Assembly: GCA_014800605.1 (NCBI GenBank)
Contig: JAAVFS010000005.1
Span: forward strand, 1-46,966
From: Bacteroidales bacterium
Lineage (GTDB): Bacteria; Bacteroidota; Bacteroidia; Bacteroidales; Muribaculaceae
Direction of reading: 5' to 3'
Length of the DNA stretch: 46,966 nt
The translations under genes and the position numbers were made by a program. Shown here one piece after another: positions 33,420-42,890 of the stretch. The notes under the pieces were generated by a model. It saw only the letters and a list, made by a program, of their open reading frames with translations, was not told where the DNA came from and searched no databases. Position 1 is the stretch's first letter. Each line of letters starts with the position of its first letter.

Positions 33420-34718
33420 ATGAAACAATCAATCCTTCATTATGCGTATGCATTTGCCATGCCCGCGATGCTTCTTGCTTCGTGTGGTAAGTCGGTTGAA
33501 CCTAATCAATTAACTCAAGCTGAGATAGCAGATGGCTGGCAGTTGCTGTTCAATGGCAACGATCTGACCGGTTGGCGCGACTTCAATGGCGACTCGCTGA
33601 CACAGCCCTGGCATGTAGTCGACGGTTGCATCCAGGCTAACGGCGATGGCAGCGATCTCTCCGGCTACATAGTGACGGATCGTACATTCGATAATTTCAT
33701 CCTCGACTGGGACTGGAAGCTGAGCCACGGTGGAAACTCCGGCATGCTCTATCACGTCGTTGAGGATCCTTATTTTGCAGTTCCCTACGTCACCGGACCT
33801 GAGTATCAGCTCATCGACAATGAAGGCTGGGAGGAAGTAAATGCTCCCACAAAACTCGAAGAGTGGCAGAAACTTGGCGTCGACTACGCTATGCACCTGC
33901 CGAATCCCGACTCAATGTTTGTCAATCCACAGGGCGAGTGGAACAATTCGCGCATCGTCTTTGACAATGGCCACGTAGAGCACTGGCTCAACGGCCACAA
34001 AATCCTTGAATTCGAGGCCTGGACCGATGACTGGTATGCCCGCAAGAACAGCGGCAAGTGGGAAAATGCACCTGAATACGGTCTTGCCAAGAGCGGTGTC
34101 ATCTGCCTTCAGGACCACGGCTCGCCCGCTTCATTCAGAAACATCAAGATTAAGGAGCTCCCGAAGAAAGAGTCAGAGGCCACACCCCTCTTCAACGGTA
34201 CTGACCTGACCGGATGGCAGCCCTACGGCACTGAGCTCTGGTATGTCACCCCCGACAGCCTTCTCGTCTGTGAGAGCGGTCCCGACAAGGCCTACGGCTA
34301 CCTCGCTACAACCGACTACTATAAAGACTTTGATCTCTCGCTCAAATTCAAGCAGCTGGCCAACGGCAATTCAGGCGTGTTCTTCCGCTCGTTCGTTGAA
34401 CCCCCGGTGAAGGTGCACGGCTGGCAGGTCGAAGTGGCTCCCAAGGGCAATGATACCGGTGGTGTATATGAGTCGTACGGACGCGGATGGCTTGTGCAGA
34501 TTCCTGACGAAAAGGAGGATATCCTCAAAGAAGGTGAGTGGAACGACATGCGCATCCTCGTGCAGGGCGACCACGTGCAGACCTGGCTCAACGGCGAGCC
34601 TATGGCTGACTTTACCGACGAAAATATCGGTCGCGCTCAGGGTCGTATTGCCCTCCAGATCCACGATGGCGGCGGCATCAAGGTGCAGTGGAAGGATCTC
34701 GTAATTAAATCTCTTTGA
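33420..34718 (+). CDS. Lipoprotein with two DUF1080 (3-keto-glycoside hydrolase-like) domains
   Basis: 432 residues from the ATG at 33420. That start gives a lipoprotein signal ending LLASC (Cys22); the upstream open frame does not. Domain 1 spans about 38-253 and opens WQLLFNGNDLTGW. Domain 2 spans about 258-432 and opens TPLFNGTDLTGW. Each is a jelly-roll of the DUF1080 family, characterised as 3-keto-disaccharide hydrolases. Both keep the GNSG motif (GGNSGMLYH near 101-109, NGNSGVFFR near 317-325) and a WNxxRI strand. Domain 1 has a longer insertion after GPEYQLIDN. The protein is probably anchored on the periplasmic or outer surface. First gene of the four-gene cluster; the oxidoreductase follows after 31 bases. 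Confidence 0.9.
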   Translation: MKQSILHYAYAFAMPAMLLASCGKSVEPNQLTQAEIADGWQLLFNGNDLTGWRDFNGDSLTQPWHVVDGCIQANGDGSDLSGYIVTDRTFDNFILDWDWKLSHGGNSGMLYHVVEDPYFAVPYVTGPEYQLIDNEGWEEVNAPTKLEEWQKLGVDYAMHLPNPDSMFVNPQGEWNNSRIVFDNGHVEHWLNGHKILEFEAWTDDWYARKNSGKWENAPEYGLAKSGVICLQDHGSPASFRNIKIKELPKKESEATPLFNGTDLTGWQPYGTELWYVTPDSLLVCESGPDKAYGYLATTDYYKDFDLSLKFKQLANGNSGVFFRSFVEPPVKVHGWQVEVAPKGNDTGGVYESYGRGWLVQIPDEKEDILKEGEWNDMRILVQGDHVQTWLNGEPMADFTDENIGRAQGRIALQIHDGGGIKVQWKDLVIKSL

Positions 34719-34749
34719 TCACTCTTATTGATCTCTCTTACAATATAAT

Positions 34750-36054
34750 ATGAAAACAAACAGACGTAATTTCATGAAGACTGCGGGCGCGATTGCTCTT
34801 TTTAGCATCGTCCCCCGCAAAGTCCTTGGCGGGCAGGGATTTATTGCCCCCAGCGATCAGCTTACTAAAGGTATTATAGGCGTGGGCAGCATCGGACGCA
34901 GCAGCTATCATTTCAGCAGCGACGACAACTGCCGCCTCGTTGCGCTCTGCGATGTCGACAGCGAGCATCTCAACTCTGCTCTCGGCCTGGCTAAACAGCG
35001 TTTCGGCGAAGATCTCCAGGGATATCACAACTATCGCGACCTCATCAGCGACCCGAATATCGACATTGTTCATATCGCGACACCGCCTCACTGGCATGGC
35101 GTAATGTCGATCGAGGCAGCCAATGCCGGCAAGGATGTATGGTGTGAAAAGCCCATGACCCGCACTATCGGCGAGGGCAAGCGCGTCATCGAAGCGATGA
35201 AGCGCAACAACCGCATCTTCCGTCTCAACACATGGTTCCGCTTCAAGGATACATTCTACGGCCTGGGCACCACTGTCGAGCCCCTGAAGAAGCTCGTCGA
35301 CAGCGGTGTTCTCGGTTGGCCTCTGACAGTCCGTGTATCAGGCGCGACAGGCTTTGCATGGAAATTCTTCTGGACCGGTAAGGAAAACCTGACTCCTCAG
35401 GCAGTACCCGCTCAGCTCGACTATGACATGTGGCTCGGCCCGGCACCCTACAAACCTTATCATCCCCATCGTACGCACGCTACATTCCGTGGCTACTGGG
35501 ACTATGATGGCGGCGGCCTCGGCGACATGGGTCAGCACTATCTCGATCCCGTGCAGTATTTCCTCGGCAAAGACAACACATCGCCTATCAAGGTAGAAAT
35601 CGACGCTCCTCAGCAGCATCCCGATGCAATCGGCATCTGGCGCAAAATTACATATACCTATGACGACGGTTGCCGCATAATTCTCGAAGGAGAGGGCTTT
35701 GAGTCGGGCAGCAAGGTGCCCTATATAGAGGGTCCCAATGGTAAGGTGTTCCAGGGATTTGAGGTAGAGCTCAATGGCCAGCCTGCTCCCGACATCATGA
35801 GCATGATCGCCCAGCTCCCGGATCCCGAGCCTCAGAACACCGACTTCATAAAGTGCGTCAAGAATCGTGAGCGCTTTGCACTCAACGAGGAGAACGGCCA
35901 CCGCTCTTGCAACATTGTCAATATGGGTGTTGCCGCACTGCGCCTGAACCGCGACCTTGAGTTCGACCCCGTGAGCCAGACATTCGTCAACGACGAGGCT
36001 GCAAATCGTCTCATCGATCAGCCCATGCGCGGCGACGACTTCCGACTCATGTAG
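34750..36054 (+). CDS. Exported Gfo/Idh/MocA oxidoreductase (Tat signal)
   Basis: 434 residues. The N-terminus has a twin-arginine motif (NRRNFMK, residues 4-10) and a hydrophobic stretch, so the folded, cofactor-bound enzyme should be sent to the periplasm by Tat. The Rossmann fold has GIIGVGSIG at 41-49 and EKPMTRT at 133-139. The C-terminal half carries GGGLGDMGQHYLD (near 254-266), where the catalytic residues of this family lie. Family members oxidise or reduce sugar hydroxyls with tightly bound NAD(P). Paired with DUF1080 proteins, C3 oxidation of glycosides is the likely reaction (inference). 60 bases separate it from the next gene. Confidence 0.9.
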   Translation: MKTNRRNFMKTAGAIALFSIVPRKVLGGQGFIAPSDQLTKGIIGVGSIGRSSYHFSSDDNCRLVALCDVDSEHLNSALGLAKQRFGEDLQGYHNYRDLISDPNIDIVHIATPPHWHGVMSIEAANAGKDVWCEKPMTRTIGEGKRVIEAMKRNNRIFRLNTWFRFKDTFYGLGTTVEPLKKLVDSGVLGWPLTVRVSGATGFAWKFFWTGKENLTPQAVPAQLDYDMWLGPAPYKPYHPHRTHATFRGYWDYDGGGLGDMGQHYLDPVQYFLGKDNTSPIKVEIDAPQQHPDAIGIWRKITYTYDDGCRIILEGEGFESGSKVPYIEGPNGKVFQGFEVELNGQPAPDIMSMIAQLPDPEPQNTDFIKCVKNRERFALNEENGHRSCNIVNMGVAALRLNRDLEFDPVSQTFVNDEAANRLIDQPMRGDDFRLM

Positions 36055-36114
36055 TCGCAGGACATTACAACTCTATACCAAATTCAACCATAAAAATAGT
36101 CTTAATAATATCGT

Positions 36115-38928
36115 ATGAAACGTTTTCTAATATCTCTCGGACTGCTTCTGGCTCTGTCGGGCAGCGCACTGGCACAGGATGCTCGCCAGCGCACACCCGA
36201 GACCATCGTGGCCGATGTCCTCGCAGAGATGCCATATACACAGAAGGCTAACTTTGACAGCGCTATGAGCGATCTGCTCAGCACCGGGTCATTCGGTGTC
36301 AAGCAGCTCGCCGGCATGCTCGTTCCCGCCGAGCAGGGACAGAACAATCGAGTAGAATATGCCCTCGACGGACTCGTAGCTTATTCTTCCGCAGCAGCCG
36401 ACGATGCTCAGCTCGCTCAGGTGCGTGAAGGTCTGAAGGCGTCCATCGCCTCAGCTACCGACAATGCCAACAAGGCATTCCTGATGACACTCCTTTCGCG
36501 AGTAAGTCGTCCAGAGGATGCCCCCCTCTATGTAGGTATGCTTGAAGATCCCTATTTCGGAGAGTATGCTCAAAGCGGTCTGATACTTACTCCTGGCACC
36601 GACGATGTAGTGCTCGGCCTTGTCACCGAAGGCAAGCTCCCCGTCAGCATGCTTGCACGCATGGCAGGTGCCAAGGGTTTAGTCGCTGCCGAGCCCACCA
36701 TGATCGGATGGCTTAAGAACGCCGATGCAGAGAGCGCTACATCTATTTATAGAGCGCTTGCTCTTATCGGTACTGCCAAGTCGCTTCCCGTGCTTGCCAA
36801 GGCAGCTGCCGCCGAGAAGTATGAGTGGGTGTCGACCGATGCTACAGCTTCCTATGTGTCACTCCTCAATCGTCTTGCTCTCAATCCTGCTGACGCAAAG
36901 GTCGTGGCCAAGGACGCAACTTCGCTGATGAAGAAGGCGCGCAACATCAATGTGCGTACCGGCGCTATGACCGCGCTCTTCCAGGCCGAAGGTGCAAAGG
37001 CACTTCCCGTGCTCCTCAAGGCAATGTCAGATCCCGACCGTCAGTATCGCATGGCAGCTCTCTACTCATCAGATTGCTGGAACTCACCCGAAGCTGTAGC
37101 CGCAGTCGCAAAACTCGCTACTGACGCCAAAACCCCCGATATCGTTAAGACCGACATCATCAACTGGATCGGTGCCAATAAATATGCCTCCGAGGTTGGT
37201 GCAGCTCTTGCCAACCTTGATGCTGCTGATACCGAGCTCGCTCAGGCTGCATTTACAGCAGCGTCGCGTATCGGTGGCGATGAGGCTCTTGCCGCCATCG
37301 TGGCTCGCTTTGACAGCTACCGCGACGGTATGGCGATGAATGCCCTGCGCTCATTTAATGGTGATATCAATGGTGCTATCCTTGATGTGCTTGCCAACGG
37401 CACTACAACCAAGGCACGTGCTTGCGCCCTCTCAATCTCCAGCCTTCGTCGAATCAAGGAGGCAGCTCCCGTGACCATCGGCCTGCTCAATGATGACAAA
37501 CTTTCCGAGCAAGCCTACGCCGCCCTCCCCGGAGTCGTCGCTCCCGAGAATATCGGCATACTATGCCAGCTTCTTGAGGCAGCTCCCGCATCACGTCGCG
37601 CTGTCATACAGAGCTCTATCGTAGCAGCTCTACGTCAGCTCCCCGCTGCTGATCAGTATGCCACCATCGCTCCCTACGTAGAGAAGAGCTCAGCCCCCGA
37701 GCTCTATTACGGCGCCCTCGCTGCCACAAGCTCACCCGAGGCTGTTGAAGCTCTCCTCGCAGCCTACGAGGTACCGGCTACAAGTAAGGCTGCTTTCGAT
37801 GCCCTTCTTGATATCGACTCACCAAGAATGATTGACGTGCTCTACAACATAGCTCTCGGCGACGACAAGAGCGCCAACGGTCAGGTGCTCAAGCGCTATG
37901 TAGCTATGGTAGACCGCCACGGCAAGGACAACATTGACCGCTACAACCACTATCGTCGCGGCATTGAGGCTTCGACCAATGAGGAAGCCGACAACCTGCT
38001 CATCAACAAGCTCGCATCTACCGGCACCTACGGCGCGCTCGCTGTTGCCGATGCCAAGATCGACAATCCTGCTACGGCTGCTGCTTCGGCTGCTGCCATC
38101 CGCGCTATCATGTCAAAACATATCGGCGAGTATCGTGGCGAGCAGGCTCGCTCAGCTATCGTCAAGGCCACTGACTACTTCAAGTCGCTTACCAACGATC
38201 CCGATGCCGGTTATGCAGTCGACGACCTCAAGGGAATCCTTGAGAAATTTGATGCCGACGCAGCTACAGCCGCCGCTCCCTCAAGCAAGCTGACCGCAGA
38301 GGAAGAGGCTATGGGATTCGACCTGCTGTTTGACGGCACATCAATGGCAAAATGGACCGGAGACACCACAACTTATATCGTCAAGGACGGTTGCATCACA
38401 GTAGGCGAGGCTCGCTGGGGCAACAACATCTACACTGCCAACGAATATGGCGACTTCATCTTCCGCTTCGAGTTTGCTCTTGACAATCCCGGTGTCAACA
38501 ATGGTGTCGGTATCCGCACTCCGATGAATGTCGACGCCGCATTCCATGGCATGGAGATCCAGATCCTCGACCACGATGACCCGATGTATGCCGACATCCA
38601 GCCCTATCAGGTGCACGGCTCAGTCTACGGCGTAATTCCTGCCAAGCGTGTCAAGTTCAAGCATGGCGAGTGGAATACAGAAGAGATCCGTGCCGAAGGC
38701 GACCACATCACTGTGACCGTCAACGGTAAGGTCATCCTCGACGGCAATATCCGCGAAGCTTGTCAGGGACATGCAGTAGGCGATCCCGGCGAACAGGGCA
38801 ACCACTACATGATTGACCATCGCAACCACCCCGGGCTCTTCAATAAGCGCGGACATATCGGCTTCCTGGGCCACGGTGCAGGCATCCGTTTCCGCAACGT
38901 CAGAGTGCTCGACCTCAATAGCAAATAA
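36115..38928 (+). CDS. Secreted HEAT-repeat protein with C-terminal DUF1080 domain
   Basis: A 937-residue protein with a signal peptide (1-20, ALAQ). Residues about 30-700 are Ala/Leu-rich helical repeats of the HEAT/armadillo type, for example RTGAMTALFQAEGAKALPVL. The C-terminal DUF1080 jelly-roll (about 722-937) opens FDLLFDGTSMAKWTG and keeps NNGVGIRTP, MEIQILDHDDP, WNTEEIRAEGDH and IGFLGHGAGIRFRN. I know this pairing of HEAT repeats with DUF1080 from Bacteroidetes and Planctomycetes genomes, without a defined role. The repeats may position partners or substrate. It lies between the two Gfo/Idh/MocA genes. Confidence 0.9.
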   Translation: MKRFLISLGLLLALSGSALAQDARQRTPETIVADVLAEMPYTQKANFDSAMSDLLSTGSFGVKQLAGMLVPAEQGQNNRVEYALDGLVAYSSAAADDAQLAQVREGLKASIASATDNANKAFLMTLLSRVSRPEDAPLYVGMLEDPYFGEYAQSGLILTPGTDDVVLGLVTEGKLPVSMLARMAGAKGLVAAEPTMIGWLKNADAESATSIYRALALIGTAKSLPVLAKAAAAEKYEWVSTDATASYVSLLNRLALNPADAKVVAKDATSLMKKARNINVRTGAMTALFQAEGAKALPVLLKAMSDPDRQYRMAALYSSDCWNSPEAVAAVAKLATDAKTPDIVKTDIINWIGANKYASEVGAALANLDAADTELAQAAFTAASRIGGDEALAAIVARFDSYRDGMAMNALRSFNGDINGAILDVLANGTTTKARACALSISSLRRIKEAAPVTIGLLNDDKLSEQAYAALPGVVAPENIGILCQLLEAAPASRRAVIQSSIVAALRQLPAADQYATIAPYVEKSSAPELYYGALAATSSPEAVEALLAAYEVPATSKAAFDALLDIDSPRMIDVLYNIALGDDKSANGQVLKRYVAMVDRHGKDNIDRYNHYRRGIEASTNEEADNLLINKLASTGTYGALAVADAKIDNPATAAASAAAIRAIMSKHIGEYRGEQARSAIVKATDYFKSLTNDPDAGYAVDDLKGILEKFDADAATAAAPSSKLTAEEEAMGFDLLFDGTSMAKWTGDTTTYIVKDGCITVGEARWGNNIYTANEYGDFIFRFEFALDNPGVNNGVGIRTPMNVDAAFHGMEIQILDHDDPMYADIQPYQVHGSVYGVIPAKRVKFKHGEWNTEEIRAEGDHITVTVNGKVILDGNIREACQGHAVGDPGEQGNHYMIDHRNHPGLFNKRGHIGFLGHGAGIRFRNVRVLDLNSK

Positions 38929-38983
38929 TCATACTTGACAGCTACTCCTACCCGGGGAGTGGCAACCAATTGGACCGTAAAAA

Positions 38984-40234
38984 GTGAATCCCACAGATAC
39001 GACATTCAAGCGTGAACCGGTGTCAATCGTCATGATTGGCGCCGGTAATCGCGCGCGAAAATATCTACACTACATCTCATCGACACCCGACCGCGTGCGT
39101 CTGGTCGGGGTCGTCGATTCCAATCCGTTAAGGCGACGCACCTTTCTCTCCTCCTATCCGGGACTTACGCCGGAGTCGCTATACTCAAGCGCTGAGGAAT
39201 TCTTCGCCCGGGGACGCGTGGCAGATGCGGTGATTATCGCTACCCCTGACGAGTGCCACTACTCACAGGCTATGCAGGCTATCCGCCTCGGCTATCATGT
39301 CCTGCTCGAAAAGCCCATAGCGCAGACTGAAGAGGAGGCCACAGCCATAGCTCAGGCCGCGCGCGAAGCCGGCGTGACAGTCAATGTCTGCTATGTGCTT
39401 CATTTCCACCCGTACTTCCGCAAACTCCGCGAATTGGCCCAAAGCCCGGCGCTGGGTCGCATAGTCTCCGTCAGCCATCGCTCGCCGGTAGGTGTCGACC
39501 GCGCTACTCACGTGTATGTGAGAGGAGGGTGGGGCAAGAAGGCTACCTCCGGCCCCTTGTTCACATCCAAATGCTGCCATGACATAGATTTCCTCATCTG
39601 GCTGACCGGAGGGCGCTGCAAGAGCATCGCTTCGCACGGCTCACTCGGATGGTTTACTGCCGAAAACGCACCCACAGGCTCAGCTCTAAGGTGCATCGAC
39701 TGTGGTGTTGAGGCCGAGTGCCCATACTCAGCTGTCGACCTCTACCGCCGACGCCGCGAGTGGGTCAAGAATTTTGACATCCCCGAGGGAATGACCCTCA
39801 ATGATGTCATCTCCAAAGAACTTGCCGAAGGACAGTATGGAAGGTGCGTCTATCACTGCGACAACGATGTCGTAGACCGCCAGACCGTTTCGATCGAAAC
39901 AGAGACCGGCGTGCTGATTGACATCAGTATGGATGTCTTCACCAATGACCCTCACCGCACTACCCGCATCTCCATGACCAATGGCGAGATAGTAGGCGAC
40001 GAGCGTGGCATAACGGTGTCAACATTCCGTCCGCGCTCAAGCCGTCATATCGACTTCACCCATACCATCAGCGCTCCCTATCATGCAGGTGCCGACCTCG
40101 ATACGGTAGCCAATTTTATTGATGTCATTACCGGCACTGAAGATCAGAGTGCCACCGACATCGACTCGGCTCTCTACAGCCAGCACCTATGCGACGCTAT
40201 CGAGGCAGCCCGCATCAAGACCGTTCAGGGGTAG
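38984..40234 (+). CDS. Cytoplasmic Gfo/Idh/MocA oxidoreductase with Cys motif
   Basis: 416 residues. The start must be the GTG at 38984: a stop lies two codons upstream, and the first ATG (39032) would remove the first beta strand of the Rossmann fold. IVMIGAGNRA (15-24) binds NAD(P), and EKPIAQTEEEA follows near 108. The middle carries a Cys cluster RCIDCGVEAECPYSA (about 228-242) and the family motif YGRCVYHCDNDVVDRQT (about 285-301), possibly a metal site. No signal peptide, so it acts in the cytoplasm, unlike its neighbour. It may reduce imported 3-keto sugars (inference). It ends the cluster 55 bases after the HEAT-DUF1080 gene. Confidence 0.88.
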   Translation: MNPTDTTFKREPVSIVMIGAGNRARKYLHYISSTPDRVRLVGVVDSNPLRRRTFLSSYPGLTPESLYSSAEEFFARGRVADAVIIATPDECHYSQAMQAIRLGYHVLLEKPIAQTEEEATAIAQAAREAGVTVNVCYVLHFHPYFRKLRELAQSPALGRIVSVSHRSPVGVDRATHVYVRGGWGKKATSGPLFTSKCCHDIDFLIWLTGGRCKSIASHGSLGWFTAENAPTGSALRCIDCGVEAECPYSAVDLYRRRREWVKNFDIPEGMTLNDVISKELAEGQYGRCVYHCDNDVVDRQTVSIETETGVLIDISMDVFTNDPHRTTRISMTNGEIVGDERGITVSTFRPRSSRHIDFTHTISAPYHAGADLDTVANFIDVITGTEDQSATDIDSALYSQHLCDAIEAARIKTVQG

Positions 40235-40286
40235 ATTTGACGTTTTCAACAATAAGTGGGAGTTATTGACAATTTCCACACATTGA

Positions 40287-40340
40287 TGTTCCACGCTTTT
40301 GATATCTCTGTAATAATACGTTACTTTGTTGCGTGAAACA
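40287..40340. promoter_or_regulatory. parS-like inverted half sites around the parA promoter
   Basis: TGTTCCACG (40287-40295) and CGTGAAACA (40332-40340) match the left and right halves of the conserved ParB site TGTTnCACGTGnAACA, but are separated by 36 bases. They flank the parA promoter core, the second half site falling just before the parA ATG. Confidence 0.45.
40298..40328 (+). promoter_or_regulatory. Promoter of parA
   Basis: TTTG (40298-40301), 19 bases, TTACTTTG (40321-40328). Predicted start of transcription about 15 bases before the ATG, so the leader is very short. Confidence 0.65.
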
Positions 40341-40348
40341 TTAAACTT

Positions 40349-41122
40349 ATGGGTAAGATAATAGCAATAGCAAACCAGAAAGGTGGCGTCGGAAAGACAA
40401 CAACCACTATCAATCTTGCAGCCTCACTCGCTCACGAAAGTAAGCGCGTGCTTATCATTGACGCCGACCCTCAGGCCAATGCTACCTCAGGATATGGTAT
40501 TGATCCGCGTACGATGTCATCTTCAATCTACGAATGTCTTGTCGATGACTACCCTCTGGATGGAGCCCAGACAGCTACATGCGTCGAGGGTCTCGATCTC
40601 ATCGGGTCGCGTATTGACCTGGCAGGCGCCGAGCTTGAGCTTATCAACAAGCCGGAGCGCGAGCGAGTATTATCTCGTCTGCTCGACGGCATCAAAGATA
40701 AATATGACTATATACTGATCGACTGCTCTCCGTCGCTCGGCCTGATTACCGTCAATGCGCTGACGGCTGCCGACTCCGTAATCATCCCTGTTCAGGCTGA
40801 ATACTTTGCCCTCGAAGGCATCTCCAAACTCCTCAATACGATCCGTATCATAAAGTCGAAACTCAATCCATCGCTTGAGATTGAGGGATTCCTGCTGACA
40901 ATGTATGATGCCCGCCTGCGCCTGGCCAATCAGATTTATGAGGAGCTGAAAGGTCACTTCGCTTCGATGGTGTTTAACACTGTCATCCCGCGCAATATCC
41001 GTCTCTCCGAGGCTCCGTCGCACGGACTGCCTGCGCTGATGTATGATGGTGCCTCAAGCGGTGCCACAAGTCACCTGCTGCTTGCGAAAGAAATTATTAA
41101 CAAACACAAGAAAGAAAAATAA
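40349..41122 (+). CDS. parA: Chromosome-partitioning ATPase ParA (Soj)
   Basis: Deviant-Walker ATPase that moves ParB-bound origins apart. 257 residues: [14 protein letters not shown] (about 11-24), Walker A' [10 protein letters not shown] (about 38-47) and Walker [11 protein letters not shown] (about 119-128). The short form without an N-terminal helix-turn-helix fits chromosomal Soj proteins rather than large plasmid ParA proteins. parB follows after eight bases. No plasmid replication genes are nearby, so a chromosomal system is likely. Confidence 0.96.
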   Translation: MGKIIAIANQKGGVGKTTTTINLAASLAHESKRVLIIDADPQANATSGYGIDPRTMSSSIYECLVDDYPLDGAQTATCVEGLDLIGSRIDLAGAELELINKPERERVLSRLLDGIKDKYDYILIDCSPSLGLITVNALTAADSVIIPVQAEYFALEGISKLLNTIRIIKSKLNPSLEIEGFLLTMYDARLRLANQIYEELKGHFASMVFNTVIPRNIRLSEAPSHGLPALMYDGASSGATSHLLLAKEIINKHKKEK

Positions 41123-41130
41123 TACCGGAT

Positions 41131-42030
41131 ATGGCAATCAAAAGAAATGCTTTAGGACGAGGCCTTGACTCACTGATCTCAATGGACGATGTGCCTGCAC
41201 GCGGATCGTCGGCCATCAATGATGTAAGCATCGATCAGATCACTCCCAACCCTGACCAACCCCGTACGACATTCGATGCAGAGGCACTCGAGGAGCTTGC
41301 CAACTCTATCCGCGAACTTGGTATTATTCAGCCTCTTTCGCTCCGCAAGATTGGCCCTGACAGCTTCCAGATCATAGCCGGTGAGCGTCGTTATCGCGCT
41401 GCACAGCTTGCAGGTCTGACCTCTGTCCCGGCATATATCCGCACAGCTTCAGATACAGAGCTTACCGAGATGGCCCTTATCGAAAATATCCAGCGTGAGG
41501 ACCTCAACGCCATAGAAATCGCCTTGACTTTCAGGAAATTGATAGATCAGTATCAGCTGACACAGGAGCGCCTGTCAGAGCGCATCGGCAAGAAGCGCGC
41601 CACGATCGCCAACTTCCTTCGCCTACTGAAGCTCCCTGCCGAGGTGCAGCTCGGTCTGCGTGACAAGCGCGTCGACATGGGTCACGCCCGCGCTCTCCTT
41701 TCAATTGACGACCCCAAGGCTCAGCTGCGCCTCTACAATCAGATCGTCAAGGAGGGATTGTCAGTGCGTCGCGTCGAGGAACTTGCCAAAATCCTGCGCG
41801 AAGGTGGTGCCGAAGAGCCGGTAGCCAAGAAAAAAACAGCCGCTGCCAGAAATAGCGACTACGACATGCTACAGAGCCATCTCTCAACCACATTCGGCAT
41901 GCCTGTCAAACTCGATTGCTCCCCGCGCGGCACAGGAAAAATCTCATTTCCTTTCAAAAATGAGGCTGAACTTGCCAAATTAATTACTATCTTTGACACT
42001 ATAAAACAGCAGGAGTCGTTGCACGAATAG
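41131..42030 (+). CDS. parB: Chromosome-partitioning protein ParB
   Basis: 299 residues. The CTP-binding ParB/Srx domain (about 28-120) carries the GERRYRA box near 88-94 and ENIQREDLNAIE near 113-124. The helix-turn-helix that reads parS sits around LTQERLSERIGKKRATIANFLRL (near 147-169). The C-terminal dimerisation domain is about 240-299, preceded by a Lys/Ala-rich linker. It should load on parS sites as a sliding clamp. No complete consensus parS was seen in the window, only separated half sites before parA. Confidence 0.96.
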   Translation: MAIKRNALGRGLDSLISMDDVPARGSSAINDVSIDQITPNPDQPRTTFDAEALEELANSIRELGIIQPLSLRKIGPDSFQIIAGERRYRAAQLAGLTSVPAYIRTASDTELTEMALIENIQREDLNAIEIALTFRKLIDQYQLTQERLSERIGKKRATIANFLRLLKLPAEVQLGLRDKRVDMGHARALLSIDDPKAQLRLYNQIVKEGLSVRRVEELAKILREGGAEEPVAKKKTAAARNSDYDMLQSHLSTTFGMPVKLDCSPRGTGKISFPFKNEAELAKLITIFDTIKQQESLHE

Positions 42031-42076
42031 TGAGCTTACTTTCGGTGTGACGCATAATGCATTGTAAATCACCGAA

Positions 42077-42853
42077 ATGTTTTTTAGTCGCCAATCTACA
42101 GACATATTCACATTGCTGCAGCGCCGCCTCGAAAAGGGTGTCATTGCAGCTTTGCTTTTGATTGCAGGTTGCTGTTTTAACGTTTTTTCGCAAACTGAGC
42201 AGCTCCCTGACTCAATCGGTCTGGCCGCGCCTATCCCGGAGGGAGATGAGATCTCAGTGACGCGCTTCGACTTTGATGACGGTGTATTTGTAGCCGCGCC
42301 TGCTGATACCGTCCAGGTCATATCGGCTGAGGACGACGAGTGGGTAAGACGCGAAGTGGCCTTTGTGCCTGATCCAACGCGCGCCGTATGGCTCTCCGCC
42401 CTTTGTCCCGGCCTCGGCCAGGTCTACAACCGTCGCTACTGGAAGCTCCCGATAGTCGTCGGCGGATATCTCGGACTGGCTTACGCCACCAACTGGAACA
42501 ACACCATGCTCAAGGACTATACGCAAGCCTTTGCCGACCTGACCGATAATGACCCGACGACAAAGAGCTATATGGACTTCTTTCATGGCAATGTCAATGA
42601 AGACAGCCTCGACAAGACGTGGCTCAACAATCTGCTCAAGCAGCGTAAGAACTATTTCCGACGCAACCGCGATCTCTGCATAATCTGCATGGTCGGTGTC
42701 TATATTCTGGCAATGGTCGATGCCTATGTCGACGCGTCGCTATCCCACTTTGATATCTCACCATCACTCTCTATGGATATGAACCCCACGCTGATCCCCG
42801 ACGCACGCAATATGCTACCGTCGGTCGGCTTGCAGTGGGCCTTCACGTTCTGA
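42077..42853 (+). CDS. DUF5683 membrane protein
   Basis: A 258-residue protein with a hydrophobic N-terminal segment (about 21-39), an acidic linker and the DUF5683 core from about residue 95: RAVWLSALCPGLGQVYNRRYWKLP, then a membrane segment and another near 205-222 (ICMVGVYILAMVDAYVDAS). The family is found in Bacteroidetes, often between parB and a lytic transglycosylase gene as here. Its function is unknown. Similar TM2-like GLGQVYN motifs occur in small envelope proteins. 46 bases separate it from parB. Confidence 0.85.
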   Translation: MFFSRQSTDIFTLLQRRLEKGVIAALLLIAGCCFNVFSQTEQLPDSIGLAAPIPEGDEISVTRFDFDDGVFVAAPADTVQVISAEDDEWVRREVAFVPDPTRAVWLSALCPGLGQVYNRRYWKLPIVVGGYLGLAYATNWNNTMLKDYTQAFADLTDNDPTTKSYMDFFHGNVNEDSLDKTWLNNLLKQRKNYFRRNRDLCIICMVGVYILAMVDAYVDASLSHFDISPSLSMDMNPTLIPDARNMLPSVGLQWAFTF

Positions 42854-42890
42854 GGGAGTGGTATGTACTAATGGTTTCTATATCAGATCT

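Noticed and set aside
40261..40296. DnaA boxes or an origin next to parA
   Set aside because: The best words (such as ATTTCCACA) have two or more mismatches to TTATCCACA, and no dnaA or AT-rich unwinding block is near.
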